In this document: positions 35,761 to 45,936 of the stretch, piece by piece | Layout of the letters: each line of letters opens with the position of its first letter | Position numbering within the stretch: the stretch's first letter is position 1 | NCBI RefSeq assembly: GCF_964023145.1 | Contig: NZ_CAXIED010000001.1 | Coordinates: 1,116,001-1,180,000, forward strand | Reading direction: 5' to 3' | DNA length: 64,000 nucleotides | Source: Chlamydia sp. BM-2023 | GTDB lineage: Bacteria; Chlamydiota; Chlamydiia; Chlamydiales; Chlamydiaceae | Notes under the pieces: generated by a model | The model's database searches: none | Told to the model about the DNA's origin: nothing | What the model saw: the letters and a program-made list of their open reading frames with translations, nothing else | Position numbers and translations under genes: made by a program

Positions 35761-35950
35761 AATAAGACTCGAATTTCTTCGATTGTAAAAGGGCTATGTT
35801 AGACTGAGAATAGTTAGTTGTCAATCTGGTAGGATATAAGAAAATGAGTTTGTTTTAATTATAAGCAATTGGGATAAAATGATAGTTTGTTTTTTATGAA
35901 ACAAAAATCATAGTTTAAGGAAGGTTTTAGAAATTGAGCTTTAAGGTTTT

Positions 35951-35988
35951 TATAAAAAAAAATCCCTACCTAATAAAAGGTAAGGATT
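35951..35988 (-). terminator. Intrinsic terminator after npt1 (probably bidirectional)
   Basis: AATCCCTACCT (35961-35971) pairs with AGGTAAGGATT (35978-35988) with one mismatch. A-tracts precede the stem and T-tracts follow it, so it can stop transcription on both strands. It lies just past the npt1 stop at 36016. Confidence 0.75.
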
Positions 35989-36015
35989 TTTTTGCGGAAA
36001 CGCTTCCTGTCAAAC

Positions 36016-37602
36016 CTATGAGGAAGGACTCTCAACAGCAGCAGTTCCTTGAATCGGTGCTGCAGGAGCTGCAGCAGCCTCTTCTTCCGCCAACTCTTGC
36101 TCTTTAAGAGCAGATTGAACTAAGAACAGCTTATTAAGCTTTGTAGCAGAAACTAACCACACGGCAATAATCAAGAATAAAGCTACGGCTAGGTAAGGTG
36201 TCATAGCGCCGATACTTCCGCAAATCACCAAAAGACCCTGCTGAATTAAAGATCCTCCGGATTTTCCGAAACGAGCAGCAACTACGTCAATAGCAGCTTT
36301 ACCTTTAACTTTTTGTTCTTGATCCAATGGAATGTATGCCATTTCTTTAGTTGCATCGAAAAGGGCATACTTTGTGGATTTTGACAGAATGTTTTGGATC
36401 GCACCAACCATAACGGCAAGCATTAACGGTGTTGTTCCTAACATTGCCACGATTCCAGAAGCTTGATCTCTGAAAATTACTAGGGCGAAGAAGAGAACTC
36501 CTGTCAATAATACCATTACTGGAGTAACAAGAGCGCCTGTTAACCAGCCAAATCTACGGATAACGTTACCACCAACGAATAACATAACGATAACAGATAC
36601 AACTCCTGTCCAGAAGGAGAAATTCCCCATGAACTGGCTGTATTCATTAGCATTTGGATATTGCATTTTCAGCTGACTCTTCCAAGTAACTTCTACTAGG
36701 TTAATGCAAACACCGTAGCAGATAACTAGAAGCGCTAATAATAACATGTAAGGGGATCTAGCGAGATAAGCAAAGCTTTCTTTCATGCTCATCTTTGGCT
36801 TAGATTTCTTAGTCTTTTTAATATCTTCTGGAGAGTAGAATCTAGGATCAGTAAGAACATTTCGGTTGATCCACCAGTAGCATAACATAATTACGCAACC
36901 AGAAAGAAGAACCATGCTCATTAACAGATATAGAGAAAGACCCCAAGGATCTGAGTTTTCTGATGCGCTAGCACGAAGCTTAGAAGCCCAGATAATCGCG
37001 CGTCCAGAAGCAAGAAGGGCTACGTTAGCGCCAACTCCAAATAAAGCGTAAAAACGTTTTGCTTCGCTAATTCTAGTGATCTCGTTTGCAAAACCCCAGA
37101 ACATTAAAGAAAGCATTACGCTTCCCCATAGCTCGGAAAGTACGTAAAACGCTGCAAAAGTCCAGTTCCTCAACATGGCAACACAACCAGCCAATCCTTG
37201 AGGAAGGATAGCCTGCATTTTGTCTGCAAGGTTTGTTGGATGCAATAAATCACGGAATGGATAAATTACCATGGGAAATAAAGCAAAGAATAGAAGAAAT
37301 GGAGTGATAACCGCGTAAAAGAGGGATTGTTTGCTTAAAATGTTGCTTAACTTTGCATAGATAAGCATGAAAACAACAGCGCAAGGAACGACAAGCCAAA
37401 GTTTGATGAAAGGTATAGCCTCTGCACCAGAGCCGGGAGCCGTTACGATAAGAGTGTCTTTTGTATCACGTAATACGGTGTAGTTGAACGCAATACAGAA
37501 GAACATTAGGAACATTGGCAGAACCTTTTTCAGCTCGTGTGCATGTATCGGCCAAAGAAAGGAACGCAATTTTCCAAAAGGTTTTTCCGCTGTTTGTGTC
37601 AT
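36016..37602 (-). CDS. npt1: ATP/ADP translocase (nucleotide transport protein 1)
   Basis: This inner-membrane antiporter imports host ATP in exchange for ADP, the hallmark energy-parasite transporter of Chlamydiales, Rickettsiales and plastids (TLC family). The 528-residue protein has about 12 membrane segments and family sequences: MFLMFFCIAFNYTVLRDTKD near the N-terminus, then KLWLVVPCAVVFMLIYAKLS, and DATKEMAYIPLDQEQKVKGK with AAIDVVAARFGKSGGSLIQQ. An Ala/Glu-rich cytoplasmic tail ends AAVESPSS. The ATG 37602 has AGAGGG upstream. It has its own terminator. Confidence 0.96.
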   Translation of the reverse strand: MTQTAEKPFGKLRSFLWPIHAHELKKVLPMFLMFFCIAFNYTVLRDTKDTLIVTAPGSGAEAIPFIKLWLVVPCAVVFMLIYAKLSNILSKQSLFYAVITPFLLFFALFPMVIYPFRDLLHPTNLADKMQAILPQGLAGCVAMLRNWTFAAFYVLSELWGSVMLSLMFWGFANEITRISEAKRFYALFGVGANVALLASGRAIIWASKLRASASENSDPWGLSLYLLMSMVLLSGCVIMLCYWWINRNVLTDPRFYSPEDIKKTKKSKPKMSMKESFAYLARSPYMLLLALLVICYGVCINLVEVTWKSQLKMQYPNANEYSQFMGNFSFWTGVVSVIVMLFVGGNVIRRFGWLTGALVTPVMVLLTGVLFFALVIFRDQASGIVAMLGTTPLMLAVMVGAIQNILSKSTKYALFDATKEMAYIPLDQEQKVKGKAAIDVVAARFGKSGGSLIQQGLLVICGSIGAMTPYLAVALFLIIAVWLVSATKLNKLFLVQSALKEQELAEEEAAAAPAAPIQGTAAVESPSS

Positions 37603-37811
37603 ATTTACCCTCTGAAATAGCTTAATTTATTTATAAGTTATTAATAGTTTGATATTTAAAACGAATGATTTTATTTTTAGCCCCCTAGTATAACAGTTTT
37701 TTACCCTAATTTACAAGAAAAAAGGAGAGGAGAGACACTAGGAATCTCCAGGGAACCTAACCCGATTAGGTGGCTAAAGGTGCTTCTTCGTCTCGATGTA
37801 AAGTCTTTTTT

Positions 37812-38315
37812 TTAAACAAAAGACTGAGGAGAATCTAAATTAGAAGAATTTGTTCTTACTGCCTCTACGTACGCATTCCACAGTTCCACACTAACGATGC
37901 CGTTGCGGATGGAGCGAATCAGCTCTCTTTTTAAGGAAGGTAGGGGCTTTTTTGGGCTAAACCTTGCAAGTAGATCTTTATCTCCAACTTGTCTAGCTAA
38001 TTCCAGAACACGTTCTATATCAGTTTTGGTAAAATTAATAAAGTCTCTACGTTTTTTAGATCCTCTAGGAGCCCTTGGTTTAGGGTTGATAGCTCTGGGT
38101 GAATCAGAGTCTAAAATAAATGTTTTTAACATTTTTAAAAATTGTTCGGGAGCAGCGAGCTTCATCTTTTTTAATGTAAAATGATGCATATAACCACCGC
38201 TTGGCCCGGGAAGATAGCGACATAAATCGTTTTCTTTATTTCCGCAGACCTTTCTAATAGCTTTTAAGATCAGTTTTTCTATTTCTTCATTTGTATTCGA
38301 CTGCTCTACGGCCAT
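37812..38315 (-). CDS. Basic conserved hypothetical protein (CT066 position)
   Basis: The product is 167 residues from ATG 38315, chosen because AAAGGTGGG lies seven bases upstream; the longer frame from GTG 38324 would start inside that ribosome site. There are no membrane segments or known enzyme motifs. The middle is very basic (INPKPRAPRGSKKRRDF), flanked by helical parts (EEIEKLILKAIRKVCG and FTKTDIERVLELARQVGDKD). A nucleic-acid-binding or chaperone role is possible but only inferred. Confidence 0.7.
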   Translation of the reverse strand: MAVEQSNTNEEIEKLILKAIRKVCGNKENDLCRYLPGPSGGYMHHFTLKKMKLAAPEQFLKMLKTFILDSDSPRAINPKPRAPRGSKKRRDFINFTKTDIERVLELARQVGDKDLLARFSPKKPLPSLKRELIRSIRNGIVSVELWNAYVEAVRTNSSNLDSPQSFV

Positions 38316-38805
38316 GAAACCCACCTTTATAACTTGCTAAATCTTCGTAAAAATTAATCGATGCTTACTTTACAAATTTTATAAGAAAGAATTTGGCATA
38401 CTTTCAAATTAATGTTTAGAAAAATAAAATTAAAGTTCTCTTTATTTAGAGACGTAATTTATGTTGGATTTTGCTTTTTTTCGCAATATTATTTTCCAGG
38501 AAAATATCATTTTGTTTCTTAAATAACTTTAAAAGAAACAATCATAAGGGCAAGAAATTTCTAGCTGTAACATTTATTTCTTCATTAAAAGGGTTTTTTC
38601 TTTCTCCTGACACTTCTTTTGGTTTCTTTATAATTAAGTCACTTCTGGGAAACTGGAAGTGCGTTTTGAAGTTTTGCTTTCTAATTCTTCTAATGATTTC
38701 TCTAAATAACGAGACTTTTTTGCCATTTTTATATAACCTAAGAAATTTCATTATTTCAAATTTTAGTTAGTTTCCTGAAAAAAATCTTCCTAATGGGGGT
38801 TTATC
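38316..38805. other. AT-rich regulatory gap upstream of ytgA
   Basis: About 490 bases separate the divergent CT066-position gene and ytgA. Two opposing frames (38471-38770 plus, 38542-38751 minus) show no motifs and look like chance. A small palindrome CTCTTTATTTAGAG is at about 38437-38450. In C. trachomatis YtgR represses the ytg operon through an operator upstream of ytgA, so that operator is expected here, but I cannot identify it by eye. Confidence 0.5.
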
Positions 38806-39771
38806 TTGCTCAAACATTTATTAAAAAAAATCAAAATTTCTATCGCTGCTGCTTTAGTTTTTGTTGTTTTTGGATGCTCTTCTCCTCAGGTTCAAGATAA
38901 TAATAATAAAGTTTATGTGCTTTCTATGAACAGGATGTTACACGATTGCATTTCTAGAATTGTAGGAGATAAAATACATACATTAGTTCTCATCGATGGG
39001 GCTATAGATCCTCATGCTTATGAAATGGTTAAGGGGGATGAGGATAAAATGGCTGTAAGCAAACTTATTTTTTGTAACGGCTTGGGTTTGGAGCATTCAG
39101 CAAGTTTACGTAAGCATTTAGAAGGAAACCCAAAAACTATCGATATAGGGGCAAGATTAATGTCTCGGCAAGCTTTTGTCCCCTTAGAAGAGGATGGGTT
39201 TTATGACCCACATATCTGGACAGATATGCGCATCTGGACAGAGGGTGTTAAGGAGATGTCAAAGGCTTTAATTAATGAGTTCCCTGAGTGGGAAGAAGAG
39301 TTTAAATCTAACTCAGAAGCTCTTTTAAAAGAGATGCAGATATTAGATGTTTGGGCTGAGAAGTGTTTGTCTACGGTTCCTGAGGAGTCTAGATATTTAG
39401 TTTCAGGTCACAATGCCTTTAGCTATTTTACGCGGCATTATTTAGCAACTTCAGCGGAAGTTAGAGATAACACGTGGTCCAAGAGATGCATTTCTCCGGA
39501 AGGGATCTCTCCAGAGGCACAAATTAGTATTCGAGACATTATGCTTGTTGTTGATTACATTCACGAACATAATGTGAACGTAATATTTCCAGAAGATACT
39601 TTGAATCAGGATGCGTTGAAAAAAATTGCTTCTTGTTTGAAGAAAGGGCACAATATTCGCTTGTCAAAACGTCCTTTATACAGCGATAACGTCAAACGAG
39701 ATTACTTCAATACGTTTAAACATAATGTTTGTACGATTACCGAAGAATTAGGGGGAACTATTTTTGAATAG
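38806..39771 (+). CDS. ytgA: Metal-binding substrate-binding protein YtgA
   Basis: YtgA is the periplasmic binding protein of the chlamydial iron/manganese ABC importer (ZnuA/TroA family). A signal peptide ends in lipobox VFGC (C24). Likely metal ligands are H70 in DPHAYE, H136 in DPHIWTD, H202 in GHNAFSYF, and the acid pair in FPEDTLN at about 263-264. The start is TTG 38806: GGGGG lies about 7 bases upstream and the first ATG (codon 41) would remove the signal peptide. The end overlaps the ytgB start by eight bases. Confidence 0.94.
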   Translation: MLKHLLKKIKISIAAALVFVVFGCSSPQVQDNNNKVYVLSMNRMLHDCISRIVGDKIHTLVLIDGAIDPHAYEMVKGDEDKMAVSKLIFCNGLGLEHSASLRKHLEGNPKTIDIGARLMSRQAFVPLEEDGFYDPHIWTDMRIWTEGVKEMSKALINEFPEWEEEFKSNSEALLKEMQILDVWAEKCLSTVPEESRYLVSGHNAFSYFTRHYLATSAEVRDNTWSKRCISPEGISPEAQISIRDIMLVVDYIHEHNVNVIFPEDTLNQDALKKIASCLKKGHNIRLSKRPLYSDNVKRDYFNTFKHNVCTITEELGGTIFE

Positions 39772-40543
39772 ACAAAATGAAGCTGCTTGGTCTGTGCATG
39801 ATCTATGTGTAAACTACGATCACGCTGATGTTTTATGCCATGTTTCTTTTTCTTTGCAAAAGGGGTCATTAACAGCAATTTTGGGCCCTAATGGTGCAGG
39901 AAAGAGTACTCTTTTAAAAACTTCTTTAGGGTTAATACGCCCTTTTTCAGGATGCGCCTTGTTTTTTGGGAAAAAATTTAGAAAAGTACACCAACGCGTT
40001 GCCTATATGCCTCAGCGAGCTAGTGTTGACTGGGATTTCCCTATGACAGTTTTAGATCTAGTATTGATGGGTTGCTATGGCTACAAGGGAATGTGGGGGA
40101 GAATCACATCGGATGATCGAAACGAAGCTTTTGAGATTTTAGAACGTGTGGGCTTAGCCAATTTAGCAGGAAGACAAATTGGCAAACTGTCCGGAGGACA
40201 GCAGCAAAGAGCTTTTCTAGCTCGTGCCCTTATGCAAAAAGCAGACCTTTATCTTATGGATGAGTTGTTTTCTGCTATAGATATGGCTTCATATCATACC
40301 GTGGTTGATGTGTTGCATGATTTAAAATCCGAAGGAAAGACTATTGTTGTTGTTCATCATGATCTTAGTCATGTGCGCCAACTTTTTGACCATATTATTT
40401 TATTAAATAAACATCTTATTTGTTGTGGCCCTGTTGACGACTGTTTAACAAGCGACAATATTTTCCAAGCTTATGGTTGTGAATTAGACCTCTTAGATCG
40501 AACTCTTAAACTATCTAGAGGAAAGCAGCAAGGAACGTACTAA
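39764..40543 (+). CDS. ytgB: Metal ABC transporter ATPase YtgB
   Basis: The ATPase of 259 residues drives YtgC/YtgD. Walker A is GPNGAGKST near residue 44, the signature motif is LSGGQQQRA, Walker B is LYLMDELFSAID, and the switch histidine is in VVVHHDLSHV. The Walker B carries E-L-F where many relatives have EPF. The start is TTG 39764 with a strong AGGGGGA site, overlapping the end of ytgA. ytgC starts directly after its stop codon. Confidence 0.95.
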   Translation: MNRQNEAAWSVHDLCVNYDHADVLCHVSFSLQKGSLTAILGPNGAGKSTLLKTSLGLIRPFSGCALFFGKKFRKVHQRVAYMPQRASVDWDFPMTVLDLVLMGCYGYKGMWGRITSDDRNEAFEILERVGLANLAGRQIGKLSGGQQQRAFLARALMQKADLYLMDELFSAIDMASYHTVVDVLHDLKSEGKTIVVVHHDLSHVRQLFDHIILLNKHLICCGPVDDCLTSDNIFQAYGCELDLLDRTLKLSRGKQQGTY

Positions 40544-41887
40544 ATGCTCAATTGTATTTTTATTGATTCCGTATTTTTATCTAGCTTTCTAGCTGTTACA
40601 TTAATTTGTATGACAATAGCTTTATGGGGAACCTTGCTGTTAGTAAGCAAACAACCTTTATTAAGCGAAAGTCTTTCTCACGCTTCTTATCCAGGATTGT
40701 TATTAGGTGCCTTGTTAAGCACCAAAGTCTCTATTTTTACAGATTCTGTAATTTTAATTATTGTTTTTGGGTGTCTCGCAGCTATTTTAGGCTATGGGAC
40801 GATAGGTTTTTTGGAAAGAAAGCTTAAGGTTCATAAAGACGCCGCCTTATGCTTTGTTTTAGTGGGATTTTTTAGTCTGGGAGTTATTTTAGCTAGTTAT
40901 GTGAAAGATTGCTGCCCACTCTTGTATAATCGTATCAACGCTTATCTCTATGGCCAAGCAGCTACTTTAGGCTATGTAGAAGCTAAACTAGCCGCTTTTG
41001 TTTTTCTAATTTCCTTATTAACTTTGTGGTGGTGGTATCGTCAGATTGTTGTTGCCGCCTTTGACAAGGATTATGCGGCTACTTGCGGATTGCAAACCCG
41101 CTTGTCTGGAGCTGTTATTCTTATATTTACATCTCTCGTTATTGTCAGTGGTGTACGTTCTGTTGGTATCGTATTGATATCCTCAATGTTTGTCGCACCT
41201 TCTTTAGCCGCTCGTCAATTATCCGATAGACTCCCTGTGATTTTTCTTCTCTCATGTTTGTTTGCTGCGGTCTGTGGTGCTCTAGGAAGTTATATTTCCG
41301 TCGCCGTAAGTTGTCATGTTGCTGGTCACCCAGGTATAGTAACTCTTCCCACAGGACCTTTGGTTGTTGTTATAGCAGGCTGCTTAGCTTTTCTTTGTTT
41401 GCTGTTTTCACCGAAATCTGGGTGGGTGTTTCGGTATATTCGTAGGAAATCCTTTTCTTTTTCTAAGAATCAGGAGCACTTGCTGAAGGTTTTTTGGTAT
41501 TTACAAGAGGATCAATTAGTAGAGGTTGGTGCACGTACCCTTGTTTGTTCTTATAAATATCAAGAATATTTTGGTCCAAAAGCTTTCCCTAGATTTAGGA
41601 TTTGGTTGCTTGAAAAACTCGGGTTTTTAAAGCGTACTGGATATCGTTGGTGCCTTACCGAGAAGGGTAAGACTGAAGCAGAAAGGTTAGTGCGTTCTCA
41701 TAGATTATGGGAATGCTACTTAGTCCGTACCTTAGATTTCAAAGAAGAAGAGGTCCATGAATTCGCTGAAGAAATGGAACATGTCTTAACAGATGAGTTA
41801 GATCACGCAATTACAGAAATGTTAGACAACCCTAACTATGATCCCCACGATCGATTGATTCCAAAAAAGAAGAACAAGAAGGATTAG
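40544..41887 (+). CDS. ytgC: Metal ABC permease fused to DtxR-like repressor (YtgCR)
   Basis: Residues 1-290 are an ABC-3 family permease with about eight membrane segments (for example [20 protein letters not shown], then [20 protein letters not shown]). Residues about 302-447 are a soluble DtxR/MntR-like winged-helix domain: [20 protein letters not shown], then [20 protein letters not shown], then [18 protein letters not shown], which carries the metal-binding-type His and Glu residues. In C. trachomatis this protein is reported to be cleaved to release the YtgR repressor, which controls the ytg operon. The ATG directly follows the ytgB stop. Confidence 0.95.
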   Translation: MLNCIFIDSVFLSSFLAVTLICMTIALWGTLLLVSKQPLLSESLSHASYPGLLLGALLSTKVSIFTDSVILIIVFGCLAAILGYGTIGFLERKLKVHKDAALCFVLVGFFSLGVILASYVKDCCPLLYNRINAYLYGQAATLGYVEAKLAAFVFLISLLTLWWWYRQIVVAAFDKDYAATCGLQTRLSGAVILIFTSLVIVSGVRSVGIVLISSMFVAPSLAARQLSDRLPVIFLLSCLFAAVCGALGSYISVAVSCHVAGHPGIVTLPTGPLVVVIAGCLAFLCLLFSPKSGWVFRYIRRKSFSFSKNQEHLLKVFWYLQEDQLVEVGARTLVCSYKYQEYFGPKAFPRFRIWLLEKLGFLKRTGYRWCLTEKGKTEAERLVRSHRLWECYLVRTLDFKEEEVHEFAEEMEHVLTDELDHAITEMLDNPNYDPHDRLIPKKKNKKD

Positions 41888-41891
41888 TACT

Positions 41892-42875
41892 ATGATAGGA
41901 GTCTTTTCCCCATATCACGGGGTTTCTTTTCTCCAATTTTTCATTGTTTTTTTCTCAAGAATGTTTTCTGGAGAGCTTTTCCGAGGACATTTATTTATTG
42001 ATGATATTCAATTGATAGTGTTTCTAGCCATTGCTGTATCAGGAGCCTTCGTAGGGAGTTTTTTAGTTCTAAAAAAAATGGCAATGTATGCCAATGCCGT
42101 TTCCCATACAGTGTTATTTGGCTTGGTTAGTATTTGTTTATTTACCCATCAATTAACAGCGCTGTCTTTAGGGGAGCTAACGTTAGCTTCTATTTCTACT
42201 GCTTTACTTACAGGATTTCTTATTCACTTTATTAGGAACACTTTTCGTGTGCCTGAAGAAGCAAGTACAGCTCTAGTTTTTTCTTTATTATTTTCGATGA
42301 GCTTGCTTTTTCTAGTGTTTTTAACGCGTAACGCTCACATAGGAACCGAACTTGTTCTAGGAAACGCAGATTCATTAGCCCGTGGGGACATTTTCCCTGT
42401 TTATATGATTCTTTTAGTGAATGTCCTTGTCTCTTTAATAGCCTTTCGTAGCTTTGTCTGTATTTCTTTTGATTCTGTATTCTCTTTTTCTTTAGGTATC
42501 CCTACAAAAATAATTGATTATTTAATCATTTTACAATTGTCAGCGAGCTTAGTAGGTGCTTTTAAAGCCGTAGGCGTACTAATGGCATTAGCTTTCTTAT
42601 TAATTCCAGGGCTCATTGCTAAAATTTTTGTTGTGTCCGTACGCGGTATGTTTGTCTGGTCCTTAATTTTTGGATCCCTTACAGCATTACTTGCCCCAGC
42701 ACTTTCTAGAGCAATTTTTACATCTTACGGTATTGGTTTATCAACTTCGGGAATCTCAGTTTTCATACTAATAATTATTTATTTGCTTGTCTCAGTATTT
42801 CATTACGGGAAGAAGTTGGTAGGTAAAAAGAGTTCTTTAAACAATAGCCCGAATACAGAATTGACAACTCTGTAA
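41892..42875 (+). CDS. ytgD: Metal ABC transporter permease YtgD
   Basis: The second ABC-3 family permease of the importer has 327 residues with about eight or nine membrane segments. It shares the family segments FLAIAVSGAFVGSFLVLKKM, MAMYANAVSHTVLFGL and VGAFKAVGVLMALAFLLIPG with YtgC. There is no C-terminal regulatory domain. The ATG lies four bases after the ytgC stop, so expression is coupled. A polar, Asn-rich tail ends SPNTELTTL. dxr follows after 40 bases and may be in the same transcript. Confidence 0.94.
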   Translation: MIGVFSPYHGVSFLQFFIVFFSRMFSGELFRGHLFIDDIQLIVFLAIAVSGAFVGSFLVLKKMAMYANAVSHTVLFGLVSICLFTHQLTALSLGELTLASISTALLTGFLIHFIRNTFRVPEEASTALVFSLLFSMSLLFLVFLTRNAHIGTELVLGNADSLARGDIFPVYMILLVNVLVSLIAFRSFVCISFDSVFSFSLGIPTKIIDYLIILQLSASLVGAFKAVGVLMALAFLLIPGLIAKIFVVSVRGMFVWSLIFGSLTALLAPALSRAIFTSYGIGLSTSGISVFILIIIYLLVSVFHYGKKLVGKKSSLNNSPNTELTTL

Positions 42876-42915
42876 CCTAGGGGTATGATTTTTTTTAATT
42901 TGTTAAGGTTACTGT

Positions 42916-44055
42916 TTGAAACATTTAGCTATTTTTGGATCCACTGGTAGTATAGGTCGGCAGACGCTAAAAATTGTTCGGTCTCTTCCTAACTTATTCA
43001 ATGTGGTCGCTCTTGCTGCTCACGGCAGTAATAGAGATTTATTTTTCGAGCAAATTCTGGAGTTTTCTCCTTCTATAGTTTCTGTGTACGATCAAAAGCT
43101 ATATTGTGAAATTATTCAGGCTTTTCCTAACATTCAAGTTTTTTTTGGTGAAGAGGGATTACTTGCCGCAGCCACGGCTGAGGAAGTCGATACTGTTGTC
43201 GCCGCCTCTTCAGGTGTTGTGGCCCTTCCCGCTGTTGTTGAGGCAATAAAAGCGGGAAAAATGCTGGCTTTAGCAAATAAAGAGGTCTTAGTTTCCGCTG
43301 GGGAGATATTCAAAGGATTGATTAAAAAACATCAAACTAGGATTTTACCAGTAGATAGTGAGCATAATGCTTTGTATCAGTGTTTAGAGGGCAGAGATCC
43401 TATAGATATAAAAAAGTTAATTCTTACTGCATCTGGAGGGCCTTTACTCCATAAACCTAAGGAAGAACTTTCTCGAGTGACTATTCAGGATGTCTTGAAT
43501 CATCCTATATGGAATATGGGGAAGAAAGTTACTGTAGATTCTTCAACTTTAATGAACAAATGTTTGGAGATAATAGAAGCTTATTGGTTGTTCGATCTAA
43601 AGGATGCGGACATAGACGCTGTAATTCATCCTCAAAGTTTAATTCATGGTATGGTAGAATTTGCGGACGGGACAGTGATTTCAGTAATGAATCCTCCTAG
43701 CATGCTTTTTCCCATACAGCATGTATTAACAACTCCAAAGCGTTGTCCCACCCCCCATGAAGGGATGGATTTTTCTAAGAAGCAAATATTAGAATTTCTT
43801 CCCATAGATGAAGAACGTTTCCCAAGTATTGGTTTGGCGCGCCAAGTATTAAAAGATCAAGGATCTTCGGGAGCTTTTCTTAATGCCGCTAACGAAGTGT
43901 TAGTTCAAAGATTTTTAACAGAAGAAATTGCCTGGTGCGATATTCTGAATAAGTTAATGAAACTTATGGAAAACTATAAAGTTTCTTCTTGCACGTCGTT
44001 AGATGATGTCTTCGCTGTTGACAAAGAAGCCAGAGCGCTTGCTCATGAGATATAA
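42916..44055 (+). CDS. dxr: 1-deoxy-D-xylulose 5-phosphate reductoisomerase
   Basis: Dxr converts DXP to MEP with NADPH, the committed step of the MEP isoprenoid pathway. The NADPH motif is GSTGSIGRQT at about residues 8-17. The metal and substrate motifs are VDSEHNALYQCL, ASGGPL, GKKVTVDSSTLMNKCLEIIE and HPQSLIHGMVEF. The 379-residue length is normal. The start is TTG 42916, placed directly before the first beta-strand KHLAIFG, with AAGG upstream. No ATG fits. The gene is followed by rseP after 12 bases. Confidence 0.96.
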   Translation: MKHLAIFGSTGSIGRQTLKIVRSLPNLFNVVALAAHGSNRDLFFEQILEFSPSIVSVYDQKLYCEIIQAFPNIQVFFGEEGLLAAATAEEVDTVVAASSGVVALPAVVEAIKAGKMLALANKEVLVSAGEIFKGLIKKHQTRILPVDSEHNALYQCLEGRDPIDIKKLILTASGGPLLHKPKEELSRVTIQDVLNHPIWNMGKKVTVDSSTLMNKCLEIIEAYWLFDLKDADIDAVIHPQSLIHGMVEFADGTVISVMNPPSMLFPIQHVLTTPKRCPTPHEGMDFSKKQILEFLPIDEERFPSIGLARQVLKDQGSSGAFLNAANEVLVQRFLTEEIAWCDILNKLMKLMENYKVSSCTSLDDVFAVDKEARALAHEI

Positions 44056-44067
44056 CCTGGTACGTAT

Positions 44068-45936
44068 ATGACAATAATATATTTTATTCTTGCTGCCCTT
44101 GCTTTAGGGGTTTTGGTACTGATCCATGAATTGGGTCATTTACTAGCAGCTAAGTGTGTAGGTATGGCTGTTGAGGGTTTTAGTATAGGTTTCGGTCCTG
44201 CTTTATATAAAAAGAAGATCGGAAATATAGAATATCGTATAGGTATTTTCCCTTTTGGAGGCTATGTTCGTATCAAAGGTATGGACAAAAGAGAAAAGGG
44301 GGCAGAGGCTGATCCTGATTCTGTTTATGATATACCCGAGGGTTTTTTCAGTAAGGCTCCGTGGAAGAGAATTATTGTGCTTGCTGCAGGACCTTTAGCT
44401 AATATTTTATTGGCTTTTGTTGCTTTTGGAGCATTGTATGTTTCTGGGGGAAGAACTAAAGTTTATTCTGAATACTCTCGTGTTGTTGGTTGGGTAAACC
44501 CTGTTTTAAAAGAGAAAGGATTGAAACTAGGGGATGAAGTTCTTACTTGCAATGGTAAACCCTACAACTCAGATAAAGATGCTGTCACCTCAGCCTTATT
44601 AGATGGGCGTTTAGCCTTGCAGGGAATTCATCCTGCCTACCTGTCTGGAAAGAATACAGATTTTTCTTTAGAAACCGCATTTGATGTGAATAAAAGCGGC
44701 ATTCCTTGTGCTGGTGCGAGCTATCTTTTATATCGTTATCAAGAACCTATATCCAAACATTCACCTATGGCGGCATCCGGTATACAACCTGGAGACCGGT
44801 TAGTATGGATGGATGGTGAGTTGCTATTTTCTCCTATTCAGGTTTCTCAAATGCTTAACGAGGCGTATGCCTTTGTTAAAATTGCTCGTGCTAATCAAGA
44901 ATTATCCTTACGCATCCCTAGGATGTTAGTAAGCACGTTATATCTCTCCCCACATGTGAGAAATGAACTTATTGATAATCAGTATGAAGCTGGAATTAAA
45001 GGTAAGTGGTCTTCTTTATATACTTTGCCTTACGTAATTAATAGTTATGGTTACGTAGAAGGGGAGTTGCATCCTGTAGATCCTGAGTCTCCATTTCCTC
45101 ATGTGGAATCAAAGCTTGAGCTCGGAGATCGTATTATAGCTATAGACGGAACGCCTGTTAGTGGAAGCTCAGATATTTTGCGTTTAACTCAAGATCATAA
45201 GGTGTCAATCATTGTTCAAAAGATGACTGCAGAGCAACTAGAAGAGGTAGATTCTTCAATTGCTGATCAACGTTTTCTTGATTCTTACAATGCAAAAGAT
45301 CTTCTAGGAATCATTAATTCCCTAGGAGGTGCTCATCAGGTTCGAGAATCTGGACAATACCGTTTATTGCCTCCTATTCAGCCCCAACCATGGATTAGTA
45401 TTTATTCTGATGATCTTTTAAATAAACGTCGTGAAATGGCGAAAAAATTTAAAAATCAAGATCAGCAGCGTTACTATTTAGAAAGAATAGAAATAGAAAA
45501 ACAGAAACTGTCCCTAGGCATTCCTTTAAAGGACATGTCTGTGAAATATAACCCTAGTCCTAGTGAGCTAGTTACTAATATTTCTAAAGATAGTTTACGA
45601 ACAATGAAAGCTTTGGTTTTTGGACGTTTGAATCCCCAGTGGTTATCGGGACCGATTGGGATTGTCCACATGCTACATAAAGGTTGGTCTTTAGGAGTTG
45701 CGGAAGCTCTATTTTGGATGGGCCTAGTTAGTATTAATTTAGCCGTTTTAAATCTTCTTCCTATTCCTGTATTGGATGGCGGTTATATTGTACTTTGTCT
45801 TTGGGAAATGATAACGCGTCGACGTTTAAACATGCGGCTCATTGAAAAAATGTTAATACCGTTTTCCTTATTGTTAATAGCTTTCTTTATTTTCCTGACG
45901 TTTCAGGATTTATTTCGCTTTTTTGCTGTGAGCTAG
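44068..45936 (+). CDS. rseP: Site-2 zinc metalloprotease RseP/YaeL
   Basis: This inner-membrane protease performs regulated intramembrane proteolysis. The zinc motif HELGH is at residues 20-24 and the second site PVLDGGY is in the C-terminal membrane region near residue 565. PDZ-like domains occur in the middle ([14 protein letters not shown] and [15 protein letters not shown]). The 622-residue length exceeds the E. coli form (450), because of extra sequence in the periplasmic part, as in other chlamydiae. Its last 50 bases overlap the convergent hydrolase gene. It is in line with dxr. Confidence 0.94.
   Translation: MTIIYFILAALALGVLVLIHELGHLLAAKCVGMAVEGFSIGFGPALYKKKIGNIEYRIGIFPFGGYVRIKGMDKREKGAEADPDSVYDIPEGFFSKAPWKRIIVLAAGPLANILLAFVAFGALYVSGGRTKVYSEYSRVVGWVNPVLKEKGLKLGDEVLTCNGKPYNSDKDAVTSALLDGRLALQGIHPAYLSGKNTDFSLETAFDVNKSGIPCAGASYLLYRYQEPISKHSPMAASGIQPGDRLVWMDGELLFSPIQVSQMLNEAYAFVKIARANQELSLRIPRMLVSTLYLSPHVRNELIDNQYEAGIKGKWSSLYTLPYVINSYGYVEGELHPVDPESPFPHVESKLELGDRIIAIDGTPVSGSSDILRLTQDHKVSIIVQKMTAEQLEEVDSSIADQRFLDSYNAKDLLGIINSLGGAHQVRESGQYRLLPPIQPQPWISIYSDDLLNKRREMAKKFKNQDQQRYYLERIEIEKQKLSLGIPLKDMSVKYNPSPSELVTNISKDSLRTMKALVFGRLNPQWLSGPIGIVHMLHKGWSLGVAEALFWMGLVSINLAVLNLLPIPVLDGGYIVLCLWEMITRRRLNMRLIEKMLIPFSLLLIAFFIFLTFQDLFRFFAVS

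Noticed and set aside
38471..38770. 99-codon plus-strand frame and the opposing 69-codon frame at 38542-38751 upstream of ytgA
   Set aside because: Both are products of AT-rich sequence, rich in F/I/L or K/R only because of composition, with no start site signal or recognisable domain.
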